Of a stretch of DNA of 64,000 bases, positions 17,534 to 25,167 are shown piece by piece (the stretch's first letter is position 1; each line of letters starts with the position of its first letter). Below the pieces are notes generated by a model, which saw nothing but the letters and a program-made list of their open reading frames with translations, was not told the DNA's origin and ran no database searches. A program made the position numbers and the translations under genes. The stretch is from Pseudodonghicola flavimaris. GTDB lineage: Bacteria > Pseudomonadota > Alphaproteobacteria > Rhodobacterales > Rhodobacteraceae. The DNA lies in the NCBI RefSeq assembly GCF_030164425.1, contig NZ_JASNJD010000019.1, forward strand, positions 1 through 64,000, written 5' to 3'.

Positions 17534-18916
17534 TCAGGCAGATTTGGCCAGCGCGGCCGCTTCGGCCCGGGCCTTCAGCCAGTCTTCCAGCCAGAGGGTC
17601 GAGACCGCGCCGGCGCGCACATCCGGGTCCTGCACCAGCGCCCGGTGCAGGCTGGCAGTGCTGGGGCCGGGGCCGATGTCCAGCTCGCTCAGCGCACCGG
17701 CCATGCGGTTCAGCGCCCCGTCGCGGCTGCTGTCCCAGACGATCAGCTTGCCCAGCAGCGAATCGTAATAGGGCGGCACCTTGTAGCCGGGATAGACGCC
17801 GGTATCGAAGCGTACACCGGGGCCGCCGGGCAGGGTCAGGGTTTCGATCACTCCCGGCGCCGGGAAGAAGTGCCGCTCCGGGTTCTCGGCATTCAGCCGT
17901 ACCTCGATGGCGTGGCCGGTGCAGCGGATGTCGTCCTGACGCAGCGATAGCGGTGCGCCGCCGGCGATCAGCAGCATCTCGCGCAGCAGGTCGACGCCGG
18001 TGATCATCTCGGTCACCGGATGCTCCACCTGGATGCGGGTGTTCATCTCGATGAAATAGAACGCCTCGCGCTGCATGTCGTAGAGATACTCCAGCGTCCC
18101 GGCACCGCGATAGCCGACCTCTTCGGCCAGCCGCACCGCCGAGGCGCAGAGCTCCTGGCGCACGGTCTCGGGCAGGAGCGCGGCGGGCGCCTCTTCCCAG
18201 ACCTTCTGACGGCGCCGCTGCAGCGAGCACTCCCGTTCGAACAAATGCACCGCCCGGTTGCCGTCGCCGAGGATCTGCACCTCGATATGGCGGGCTTTCT
18301 GGATGAAGGCCTCGATATAGAGCCCGTCGTCGCCGAAGCCGGCGCGCGCCTCCGCCATGGCGGTGGGGACGGTGGCGATCAGCTCCTCGCGGGTTTGGGC
18401 GATGCGGATGCCGCGGCCACCGCCGCCGGCCGCCGCCTTGACCATGACCGGATAGCCGATCTGTTCAGCCACCGCGACGGCGCTGTCGAGATCGGCGATG
18501 CGCCCGTCGCTGCCCGGCACCACCGGCACCCCTGCGGCCAGCGCCGCGGTCCGCGCGTTCACCTTGTCACCCATGCGGTCGATGGTGTCGGCGTCGGGTC
18601 CGCAGAAGATCACCCCCATCTCTGCCACCCGGCGGGCGAAATCGGCGTTCTCGGACAGAAAGCCATAGCCGGGATGCACCGCGTCGGCGCCGCTGTCGCG
18701 CAGCGCCTGCAGGATCCGCTCCACATCCAGGTAGGACTTCGGCGCCGGGGCCGGGCCGATCACCCTCACCTCGTCGGCGAGCCGGGCGGCCAGCATGTCC
18801 TGATCGGCCTCGCTGACCACCTGCACGGTGCGGATGCCCAGATCGCGGGCGGCCCGGATGATGCGCACCGCGATCTCGCCGCGGTTGGCGATCAGAAGCT
18901 TGCGGATTCCGGACAT
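17534..18916 (-). CDS. accC: Biotin carboxylase (AccC-like)
   Basis: A 460-residue ATP-grasp biotin carboxylase. Motifs: LLIANRGEIAVRIIRA at the N-terminus, the glycine loop AAAGGGGRGIRI (about residues 161-172), HIEVQILGDG, ERECSLQRRRQK, and FIEMNTRIQVEHPVTE (about residues 283-298) with catalytic Glu and Arg. It carboxylates biotin on a carrier protein using ATP and bicarbonate. It overlaps the small carrier gene by one base (TGATG) and closes a unit that starts with PxpB. It therefore probably serves this catabolic complex and not fatty acid synthesis. No carboxyltransferase of the AccA/AccD type is present. Confidence 0.93.
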   Translation of the reverse strand: MSGIRKLLIANRGEIAVRIIRAARDLGIRTVQVVSEADQDMLAARLADEVRVIGPAPAPKSYLDVERILQALRDSGADAVHPGYGFLSENADFARRVAEMGVIFCGPDADTIDRMGDKVNARTAALAAGVPVVPGSDGRIADLDSAVAVAEQIGYPVMVKAAAGGGGRGIRIAQTREELIATVPTAMAEARAGFGDDGLYIEAFIQKARHIEVQILGDGNRAVHLFERECSLQRRRQKVWEEAPAALLPETVRQELCASAVRLAEEVGYRGAGTLEYLYDMQREAFYFIEMNTRIQVEHPVTEMITGVDLLREMLLIAGGAPLSLRQDDIRCTGHAIEVRLNAENPERHFFPAPGVIETLTLPGGPGVRFDTGVYPGYKVPPYYDSLLGKLIVWDSSRDGALNRMAGALSELDIGPGPSTASLHRALVQDPDVRAGAVSTLWLEDWLKARAEAAALAKSA

Positions 18917-19161
18917 CAGGCCTGCTCGATCTCGCAGACCGGGGCACCCGGTTCGATGCTCTCGCCATCGGCGGCGCTGTAGCCCTTGAAGGTGCCGGCC
19001 AGTTCGGCCTCCACCGGCATGAAGGATTTCATCACCTCGATCAGCGCCAGCGTATCGCCGACGGCAACGGCGTCACCGGGGGTCTTGAACGGCTCCGCAT
19101 CGGGCGAGGGCTTGTGATAGAGAATCCCGGGAAGCGGTGCTTCGATGGTCTGCAGGGACAT
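18916..19161 (-). CDS. Biotin carboxyl carrier protein, single-domain
   Basis: An 81-residue biotinyl domain only. The biotin lysine is Lys45 in LIEVMKSFMPVEA, where the canonical E-A-M-K-M is E-V-M-K-S. It lacks the N-terminal extension and Pro/Ala linker of housekeeping AccB. It shares a one-base overlap with the biotin carboxylase and lies 20 bases after the aminotransferase. It should carry carboxybiotin between the carboxylase and an acceptor site, most likely in PxpB/PxpC given the operon. The ribosome site AAAGGATCC is good. Confidence 0.9.
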   Translation of the reverse strand: MSLQTIEAPLPGILYHKPSPDAEPFKTPGDAVAVGDTLALIEVMKSFMPVEAELAGTFKGYSAADGESIEPGAPVCEIEQA

Positions 19162-19181
19162 GGTCGGATCCTTTCGTTGTC

Positions 19182-20507
19182 TCAGGAGAGGCGGGCAAGA
19201 ACGCGGGAGAGCGCGGCGATGAAATGGTCGGCGTCGGACTTCTTGAACACCAGAGGCGGCCGGATCTTCAGCACGTTGGCGGCCTTGGCACAGCCGGAGA
19301 TCAGCACGTTTTCGTCCCGCATGCCGTTGACGATGGCCGTTGCGGCGGCGGCATCGGGGGTCTTGGCCGCGGCATCGCTGACCATCTCCACGCCGATGAA
19401 CAGGCCGGCGCCGCGCACATCCCCGATGGCGGGATAGCGGGTCTGCAGGTCGCGGAAGCCGTCGCGCAGGTAGTCACCCATGACGCGGGCGTTCTCGACC
19501 AGCCCTTCGTCCTCGATCACGTCGAGCACGGCGGTCGCCGCGGCGATGGCCACGGCATTGCCTCCGAAGGTGTTGAAATAACGCGCCTTGCGGCCGAATT
19601 CCTCGACCACCTCGGGGCGCACGGCGACGCCGGCGACGGGAAAGCCATTGCCCATCGGCTTGCCCATGGTGACCAGATCGGGGATCACCCCGTGACGTTG
19701 AAAGCCCCACATCGCATCGCCGGTGCGGCCGAAGCCCGATTGCACCTCATCCGCGATATAGAGCGCGCCGGCGGCCCGGGCCGCCTCGACTGCCGGTTTC
19801 AGGAACCCGGCGGGATCGCCAAAGACGCCATCGCTGGCGAAGATGCCGTCGCAGATGAACAGCGCGGGCTTGATCCCGTGGCGCTTCAGATCGGCGAAGG
19901 CGGCGGCGACGCTGGCGCCGAAGCTTTCGGCCAGCCCCTCGGTCACCCGATAGCTGTCGGGCGCCGGCACGGTACGCACATGGGCGCCGAGGTCGACATT
20001 CTCGCCCAGCGAGGGGGAGAACTCCGACACCGCCTGGGTGATGCCGTGATAGGCGGTCTCGGTCACCACGATGCCCTTGCCGCCGGTGAAGCTCTGGGCG
20101 ATGCGCACCGCCAGATCGTTGGCGTCCGACCCGGTGCAGGTGAACATCATGTGGCCAAGGGCATCGGGCATCGTCGCCAGCAGTCGTTCGGCGTAATCGA
20201 GGATGGCGCCGTGCATATAGCGGGTGTTGGTGGCCAGGATGCCGGCCTGACGCGCGATCGCCTCGACCACCCGGGGGTGGCAGTGGCCGATCGAGGTGAC
20301 GTTGTTATAGGCGTCGAGATAGCCGGTCCCCTCGGGATCGTAGAGCCAGACCCCCTCGCCTCGCACCAGATGCAGCGGGCGTTCATAGAACAGCCGGTAG
20401 GCCGGGCCGAGCAGATCCTTGCGGCGGGAGATCATCTCTCCGGTGGCCGGATCCAGATCGGCGCGGCCCTCGACAAAGGCATTCACCATGCCGGTATCGG
20501 TCGTCAT
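19182..20507 (-). CDS. Class III aminotransferase-fold phospho-lyase (ETNPPL/PHYKPL-like)
   Basis: 441 residues. It resembles the animal ethanolamine-phosphate/5-phosphohydroxylysine phospho-lyases (AGXT2L1/2) more than true transaminases: LDAYNNVTSIGHCHPRVVEA (residues 64-83), TNTRYMHGAILDYAERL, FTCTGSDANDLA, IADEVQSGFGR (Asp253), VTMGKPMGNGFPVAGV with PLP Lys283, YFNTFGGNAV and the C-terminal NVLKIRPPLVF. Such enzymes release phosphate and ammonia from a phosphorylated amino alcohol. The partner kinase-like gene ends only four bases upstream, which supports the pairing. The start codon is fixed by the short gap to that gene. Ordinary transamination cannot be excluded. Confidence 0.8.
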   Translation of the reverse strand: MTTDTGMVNAFVEGRADLDPATGEMISRRKDLLGPAYRLFYERPLHLVRGEGVWLYDPEGTGYLDAYNNVTSIGHCHPRVVEAIARQAGILATNTRYMHGAILDYAERLLATMPDALGHMMFTCTGSDANDLAVRIAQSFTGGKGIVVTETAYHGITQAVSEFSPSLGENVDLGAHVRTVPAPDSYRVTEGLAESFGASVAAAFADLKRHGIKPALFICDGIFASDGVFGDPAGFLKPAVEAARAAGALYIADEVQSGFGRTGDAMWGFQRHGVIPDLVTMGKPMGNGFPVAGVAVRPEVVEEFGRKARYFNTFGGNAVAIAAATAVLDVIEDEGLVENARVMGDYLRDGFRDLQTRYPAIGDVRGAGLFIGVEMVSDAAAKTPDAAAATAIVNGMRDENVLISGCAKAANVLKIRPPLVFKKSDADHFIAALSRVLARLS

Positions 20508-20511
20508 CTTG

Positions 20512-21594
20512 TCACTCCAGTTCGCAGGCGCGCAGCAGCCGGTCGGTGACGGTGCTGGGATCGAGCGTGGCGAAACGCTGCATCGCCAGCCGCGCGGGGC
20601 CGTTGTTGCGCAGGATATAGGCGGCATTCTCGGGGTAGCGGCGGGCACGCCACCCGGTGATGGTGATTGAGGTCACCAGCCGCGCCACGATCAGATCGCG
20701 CAGCACGGCGATCTCTTCTGGCAGCAGCGGGGTGACCGCGTGATAGGCCCCGACCATCCGCGCCACCGAGGTGAGCGGATCGTCGTGATGGGCCAGGTAG
20801 GAGGCGGCGACAGCCACGTCGATGGCCAGCTGGGTATCGACCATATCGCCGAAATCCAGCACGCCGGAGATCTCGCCGGGGCGGTCGGGATCGACCACCA
20901 GATTGTGGTGGTTGAGATCGTTGTGCACCACCTGATGGCGCAGCTCTGTCAGGCGCGGCAGAACCCCGCTCTCATAGGCGTCGAGCTCGGTACGGACGGC
21001 CTGTTCCAGCGCGTCGCCGGCCAGCGCCGACAGCAGCGGCCGCAGCCGCGGCGCATTGCGGATATCCCAGAGGATCTCGTGCCGGGCGCCGGGGTGGGTG
21101 AAATCGTGCAGTGCGCGGCCCAGCCGGGCGAGGATGGCGCCGATCCGGCGTTCCATCTCCGGTCCGACGCCGACACGGTAGAGCGGCTCGCCCTCGACCC
21201 AGGTCAGCACCCGCACCACGCTGGTGCGCCCGTCCGGCAGGGCCAGCGTCACTTCGAACCGACCATCGCGGGCGGCGACCATCTTCGGCACCGGCAGGGT
21301 CGGATCGGTTCGCTCCAGCCAGCGCAGCGCCTCGGTCTGGAAATTGGTGTTTTCCGGCGATTCCTGCGGGTTGGAGATTTTCAGCGCGAAGGCGCGGCCA
21401 TCCCCGGCGACCATGTGGAAATTCTGGTCGCGCTCGCAGGCGATTTCCTTGGCGCGGGCGGCGATGCCGTAGGTCTCGCGCAAAAAGGCCTCTGCCTCGG
21501 CCGCCTGGATGCGCGGTGGCTGGCTGGCCAGCAGCCCGGCCAGCAGCGGATCCCCGCTCAGCAGCAGATCGTCCCGGTTCATCGTTTCAGACAC
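20512..21594 (-). CDS. Aminoglycoside phosphotransferase-fold kinase (hydroxylysine kinase-like)
   Basis: A 360-residue protein-kinase-like small-molecule kinase. The ATP lysine is likely Lys72 in FALKISN; the Brenner box is VVHNDLNHHN (His224, Asp226, Asn231) and the metal-binding Asp is in VLDFGD (residues 245-250). The layout fits HYKK/AGPHD1, which phosphorylates 5-hydroxylysine with GTP. Its start overlaps the pxpC stop by eight bases, and its stop lies four bases before the phospho-lyase gene, so the three are tightly coupled. The substrate is not proven: an amino alcohol such as hydroxylysine or a hydroxy amino acid from a lactam is plausible. Confidence 0.78.
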   Translation of the reverse strand: MSETMNRDDLLLSGDPLLAGLLASQPPRIQAAEAEAFLRETYGIAARAKEIACERDQNFHMVAGDGRAFALKISNPQESPENTNFQTEALRWLERTDPTLPVPKMVAARDGRFEVTLALPDGRTSVVRVLTWVEGEPLYRVGVGPEMERRIGAILARLGRALHDFTHPGARHEILWDIRNAPRLRPLLSALAGDALEQAVRTELDAYESGVLPRLTELRHQVVHNDLNHHNLVVDPDRPGEISGVLDFGDMVDTQLAIDVAVAASYLAHHDDPLTSVARMVGAYHAVTPLLPEEIAVLRDLIVARLVTSITITGWRARRYPENAAYILRNNGPARLAMQRFATLDPSTVTDRLLRACELE

Positions 21595-22564
21595 GCTCCA
21601 GCACCTCGGGCCGGGTCATCGCATCCAGATGCGCCCGCAGCCGGCCGGCTTCGTCCCGGTCGATCCGGCGGAAATTCAGCACCTCTCCCGGTCGGGCCTG
21701 TGCCAGTTTCCAGAAGGCGGCACTGGCCACGGTGAAGGGGTTGATGAAACCGCCGGTGCTGGGGGAATCATTGACCAGGATGATCGGCGTCTGCCCGGCC
21801 AGATTGACCGCGCCCATCGGATAGCCGTGGTCGATGATGTTTGACGGGTCCTGCCCGTGATCGGGATTCTTGTCGGTGGCACGGGCGGAGAAGGCGAACT
21901 CCGGTCCGGTCAGGCGCACGCCGGTGCGGCTGCTCTTGGCCTGGATCGCCCAGTCGGCGGAAAAGAAGGTCTCGACTGTTTCCGGCGTGAGCCAGTCGTC
22001 GTTGGGCCCGGCCAGCGCCTCAACCTGCCAGCGTTTGTCGGAGGATATCACCGGGCGGGCGGCTTCTGGTACCTGCGACAGGGTGACATCGGTGGTCGGG
22101 GTGCCCAGCGGTACGCTCTGGCCGGCGGTCAGCGCATGGCCGCCGACTCCGGCCTGATGGAACACCGCGCGCGATCCCAGAACCGGATCGGTGGCGATGC
22201 CGCCGGAGATCGCGATATAGGATCGCGCCCCGCGCATCGCCGGCCCCAGAGCCAGCGTCTGGCCGGCCCGGATGGGCAGGGTGGTCCACATCGGCACCGG
22301 TTCGCCGTCGATCTTCGGGCGCATGTCGGCACCGGTCACCGCGACCAGCGCGTCGGTCTCCAGCGTCAGGGTCGGGCCGGCGAACTGGCACTCCAGCGCC
22401 GCGGTATCGCGGTCGTTGCCGACCAGGATATTGGCCTGACGGAACGACCAGGCGTCGAACGGCCCCGACAGCGGGAACCCCTGTTCCAGAAACCCGATGC
22501 GGCCGGGCAGTTCCTGAACGCAGGTCTGCAGGCCGGGTTTGTCGGTGGTGAAGCTGCGGCTCAT
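21587..22564 (-). CDS. pxpC: PxpC/KipA family protein (5-oxoprolinase subunit C; biotin-dependent carboxyltransferase-like)
   Basis: A 325-residue KipA/allophanate hydrolase subunit 2 family protein. Recognised by LPGRIGFLEQGFPLSGPFD near residue 20, SFRQANILVGND, the LE(C)QFAGPTL block and ILVNDSPSTGGFINPFTVASAAF near the C-terminus. In PxpABC it takes part in ATP-dependent opening of 5-oxoproline to glutamate. The same fold forms half of the carboxyltransferase domain of urea carboxylase. The start overlaps the pxpB stop (ATGA). With biotin carboxylase and carrier in the same unit, a biotin-dependent reaction is a real alternative. Confidence 0.87.
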   Translation of the reverse strand: MSRSFTTDKPGLQTCVQELPGRIGFLEQGFPLSGPFDAWSFRQANILVGNDRDTAALECQFAGPTLTLETDALVAVTGADMRPKIDGEPVPMWTTLPIRAGQTLALGPAMRGARSYIAISGGIATDPVLGSRAVFHQAGVGGHALTAGQSVPLGTPTTDVTLSQVPEAARPVISSDKRWQVEALAGPNDDWLTPETVETFFSADWAIQAKSSRTGVRLTGPEFAFSARATDKNPDHGQDPSNIIDHGYPMGAVNLAGQTPIILVNDSPSTGGFINPFTVASAAFWKLAQARPGEVLNFRRIDRDEAGRLRAHLDAMTRPEVLERV

Positions 22565-23436
22565 GCCTTGCCCTCCTGTGCCTGCGCCTGTTCCTTTGCC
22601 CAGTCGAGGTAGAGATCGACGGAGAAGATCTGATAGTCGATGATGTCGTGCCGGAAGCTTCCTTCGGCGACGCGGGCCTTGATGTCTTCGTACTCGTCCA
22701 TTCCCACGGGCAGGAAACGAACCCGGTCGCCGGCGCGGAACAGGGCCAGGCTGTCCTGGAAGTCGGGCAGGCGCTGGGCGCCGTCATAGGTCGGCGCCGG
22801 GGTGTGGCCGATCAGCTGATAGCCGCCCGGGGTCGCGTCAGGATAGATGCAGGTCAGCGCGCCGCCGATGCCGATGGCGCCCTTGGGGGTGTCGGTGCGC
22901 GGCGGGTTGTATTTTGGCGCGATGATCCGTGCCTCCGGGCGCAGCGGCAGCAGCGAACAGAGCCCGGGCCAGAACCCCAGCGCGGCCACCCAGTATTCGG
23001 AGCTGGAATGGCGCCGCCGCAGCGCTGCGCGGTCGGGCAGGCCGTTCAACTGGCAGACCAGATCCGGATCCGGGGTCTTGTCGGGATAATCCTTGCGATA
23101 GGCCGCGATGCAGGCGGTGGTCTCGGGGTCATCGTAGAGGACGGGGATGGTGATCAGCCGGCTCGGCAGCGATCCGGTCACGCCGCGGCCCATCTCGGCA
23201 TAGATGGTTTCGATCTCGTTGCAGAGATCCTCATAGGATATCCGGTCGGGATCGTAGTTGACCTGGAAGGAGGCGAGTTCCGGGATCAGATCCTCGATCG
23301 CCGCGATCCCGGCGGCCCGCACCGCCGCGACCAACCGGTGGACGATGAAGTTGATGGTGAAATCCATGCCATCGCCCAGTTCGATTTCGATGGCCCGGTC
23401 GCCCCCCGGATAAAAACGCAAAGCGTCATAGAGCAT
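22561..23436 (-). CDS. pxpB: PxpB/KipI family protein (5-oxoprolinase subunit B)
   Basis: 291 residues from the chosen ATG, which is preceded by GAAGGGAG. KipI/allophanate hydrolase subunit 1 signature: FYPGGDRAIEIELGD near the start, the ISYEDLCNEIE region, IPVLYDD, LGFWPGLCSLLPL, and C-terminal GGYQLIGHTPAPTYD followed by LFRAGDRVRFLPV. It pairs with PxpC. It is the first gene of the left unit, and an operator-like repeat lies about 80 bases upstream, between it and gntR. The frame stays open 28 codons further upstream, into the operator, so the internal ATG is preferred. Confidence 0.88.
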   Translation of the reverse strand: MLYDALRFYPGGDRAIEIELGDGMDFTINFIVHRLVAAVRAAGIAAIEDLIPELASFQVNYDPDRISYEDLCNEIETIYAEMGRGVTGSLPSRLITIPVLYDDPETTACIAAYRKDYPDKTPDPDLVCQLNGLPDRAALRRRHSSSEYWVAALGFWPGLCSLLPLRPEARIIAPKYNPPRTDTPKGAIGIGGALTCIYPDATPGGYQLIGHTPAPTYDGAQRLPDFQDSLALFRAGDRVRFLPVGMDEYEDIKARVAEGSFRHDIIDYQIFSVDLYLDWAKEQAQAQEGKA

Positions 23437-23512
23437 GTGGCTGATATCTCCCTTCGGTTGGGCAGGCGGGTCCGGCACGTGGTCTCGGCTCTGGACGTCG
23501 CCCGCAATTTCG

Positions 23513-23534
23513 TATATCATATATCAAATAGCGT
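23513..23534. promoter_or_regulatory. Operator-like repeat in the pxpB-gntR intergenic region
   Basis: Two direct copies of TATATCA (23513-23519 and 23520-23526) followed by AATAGCGT. The 16 bases ATATATCAAATAGCGT at 23519-23534 match ATATATCATGTAGCGT at 30817-30832 before pxpA at 14 positions. The site is AT-rich in a GC-rich context and sits between divergent pxpB and the GntR gene, as expected for an autoregulated GntR operator that also overlaps promoters. Confidence 0.7.
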
Positions 23535-23601
23535 CAACGAGATTTCTGTGTATTTTCCGGGCCGATACAGTATTCGGGAGATGCGCAACGGGAAGGATCA
23601 C

Positions 23602-24264
23602 ATGAAGAAGATCGAGCATCAGCCGCTGAGTGACCGTGCCTATCAGGCCATCCGCGAAGGTCTGCAGGAGGGGGTGTTTCAGCCGATGCAGCCCATGGTG
23701 ATACGGACTCTGGCGGCGGAATACGGTATTTCGGCCACGCCGATCCGCGAGGCGCTGCAGCGGCTGGTGGCGGAACGTCTGCTGATCGTCTTGCCCAACC
23801 GCTCCATCGTGGTGCCGCGGATGACGCGGCAGCGTTTCCTTGAGCTGATGCCGATCCGCACCTCGCTTGAGGGGATGGCGGCGCGACTGGCCACGCCGCA
23901 GTTCTCCAAGGCCGAGCTCGATGCGCTGCGCAATCTGGTGCAGCGGGTGTCGGAGACCACCCGCACCTACGATGCCAAGACCTATCTGCTGCTGAACCGG
24001 GAATTCCACTTCGCGATCTATGAAAAGGCCGGCAACCCCGAGCTTTTGCAGATGATCAACGATCTCTGGCTCAAGGTCGGGCCGGTCTTCACCGGTCTGT
24101 TCGACGACAATTACTACCGGCAGCATGCCAACGACGAACACCAGAACATCCTGGCCGCGATCGAGAAGGGCGATGCCGAGGCGGCGGAGCATTTCATGCG
24201 CCAGGATATCGACATCGCCGCCAAGGCGCTGCTGCCGCTGATGCCCGAAGAGGCGGAGGCCTGA
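23602..24264 (+). CDS. GntR family regulator (FadR/FCD subgroup)
   Basis: 220 residues from the ATG preceded by GGAAGG at the proper distance. N-terminal winged helix with LSDRAYQAIREGLQEGVFQ and TLAAEYGISATPIREALQRL (about residues 34-53); the C-terminal FCD domain holds LLLNREFHFAIYEKAGNPELL (metal-binding Asp/His type) and HQNILAAIEKGDAEAAEHFM. It is divergent from pxpB and convergent with the ABC permease gene of the right unit. Operator-like repeats before both units suggest it is the regulon repressor, likely released by the substrate or an intermediate. Confidence 0.9.
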   Translation: MKKIEHQPLSDRAYQAIREGLQEGVFQPMQPMVIRTLAAEYGISATPIREALQRLVAERLLIVLPNRSIVVPRMTRQRFLELMPIRTSLEGMAARLATPQFSKAELDALRNLVQRVSETTRTYDAKTYLLLNREFHFAIYEKAGNPELLQMINDLWLKVGPVFTGLFDDNYYRQHANDEHQNILAAIEKGDAEAAEHFMRQDIDIAAKALLPLMPEEAEA

Positions 24265-24319
24265 GCGGATCGCCGCGGGGGTCGGGGGCATCTGCATCTG
24301 CGGCCGTCTCCGCCTCAGG
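24260..24319. terminator. Convergent stop-codon palindrome between gntR and the ABC permease
   Basis: CCTGAGCGGA (24260-24269) can pair with TCCGCCTCAGG (24309-24319) as ten base pairs with one bulged C. The arms contain the stop codons of gntR and of the convergent permease. No T-run; role as a shared transcript end is speculative. Confidence 0.35.
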
Positions 24320-25151
24320 TCCGGTTCAGCCGGACGAACAGCAGCCAGAACACCGCGCTCAGCAGGGGCAGGGTGATCAGCAGGATGATCGACGACAGAG
24401 AGAAGATGATCGGCACCTGGCTTTGCTGCGCGGCGGCCTGAATCCAGTTCCAGACCGGCATGGTTTCATCGGTGCCGCGCAGGAAGATCGTCCGCATCAC
24501 CTCGTTGAACGACATCAGGAAGCCGAACAGCCCGGCGCTGACGATGCCCGGCATCAGGATCGGGAATTCGATGTCGCGGAACACCTGCCAGTCCGAGGCG
24601 CCCAGATCGCGGCCGGCCTCGATTAGCGTCCGGTCGAAGCGCAGGGTCACCACCAGCACGATCAGCAGCGCATAGGGGAAGGCCCAGACGTAATGGCCGA
24701 CCGCGATCGACCAGAACCCCAGGTCGAGCCCGAGCACCGAGCGGCCGAAGATGAACAGCGCCGCGCCCATCGACATCCCCGGCACGAAGAGCGGCAGCAC
24801 GAACATCAGCAGCACCTGACCCGGGCGTTTCATCGTCGGCACCGCGCGGCCGATGATGGTCGCGGTCACCGCGCTGATCAGCCCGACGATCAGCCCGATC
24901 ACCACGCTCGCCAGCATCGGCATGTGCCAGGCGTCGCTGGCGAAGAGCGCGCGATAGTGCTGCAGCGAGAACGGTCCCGGGATGCCGGAGAGCGGGTCGC
25001 GCGAAATCGACAGGAGCACCAGCCAGAGCAGCGGGAAATAGATCAGCGCCAGCATCAGGTAGCCGGCCCATTTGCCCAGGGCTTTCCAGGCGGGGCTGTA
25101 GCTGATCTCGCGCCGGGTGTGGGCGGCATGGGCTGCGGTTGCATCGGTCAT
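24315..25151 (-). CDS. ABC transporter permease, PotC-like
   Basis: A 278-residue inner-membrane permease with six helices and the cytoplasmic EAA-type loop LIEAGRDLGASDWQVFRDIEFPILMPGIVS (positions about 172-201; key residues EA, G, and P). It is the second permease of a spermidine/putrescine-type (family 1 binding protein) importer. The N-terminal extension THTRREISYSPAWKALGKW is cytoplasmic. It is the last gene of the right unit and follows the first permease by 16 bases. Confidence 0.9.
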   Translation of the reverse strand: MTDATAAHAAHTRREISYSPAWKALGKWAGYLMLALIYFPLLWLVLLSISRDPLSGIPGPFSLQHYRALFASDAWHMPMLASVVIGLIVGLISAVTATIIGRAVPTMKRPGQVLLMFVLPLFVPGMSMGAALFIFGRSVLGLDLGFWSIAVGHYVWAFPYALLIVLVVTLRFDRTLIEAGRDLGASDWQVFRDIEFPILMPGIVSAGLFGFLMSFNEVMRTIFLRGTDETMPVWNWIQAAAQQSQVPIIFSLSSIILLITLPLLSAVFWLLFVRLNRT

Positions 25152-25167
25152 GGCAGGTCCCTTTTTC

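Noticed and set aside
17534-19161. accB/accC as the housekeeping acetyl-CoA carboxylase subunits
   Set aside because: The carrier is a bare biotinyl domain and both genes are embedded in the pxpBC catabolic unit under a GntR-type operator. A housekeeping role cannot be wholly excluded.
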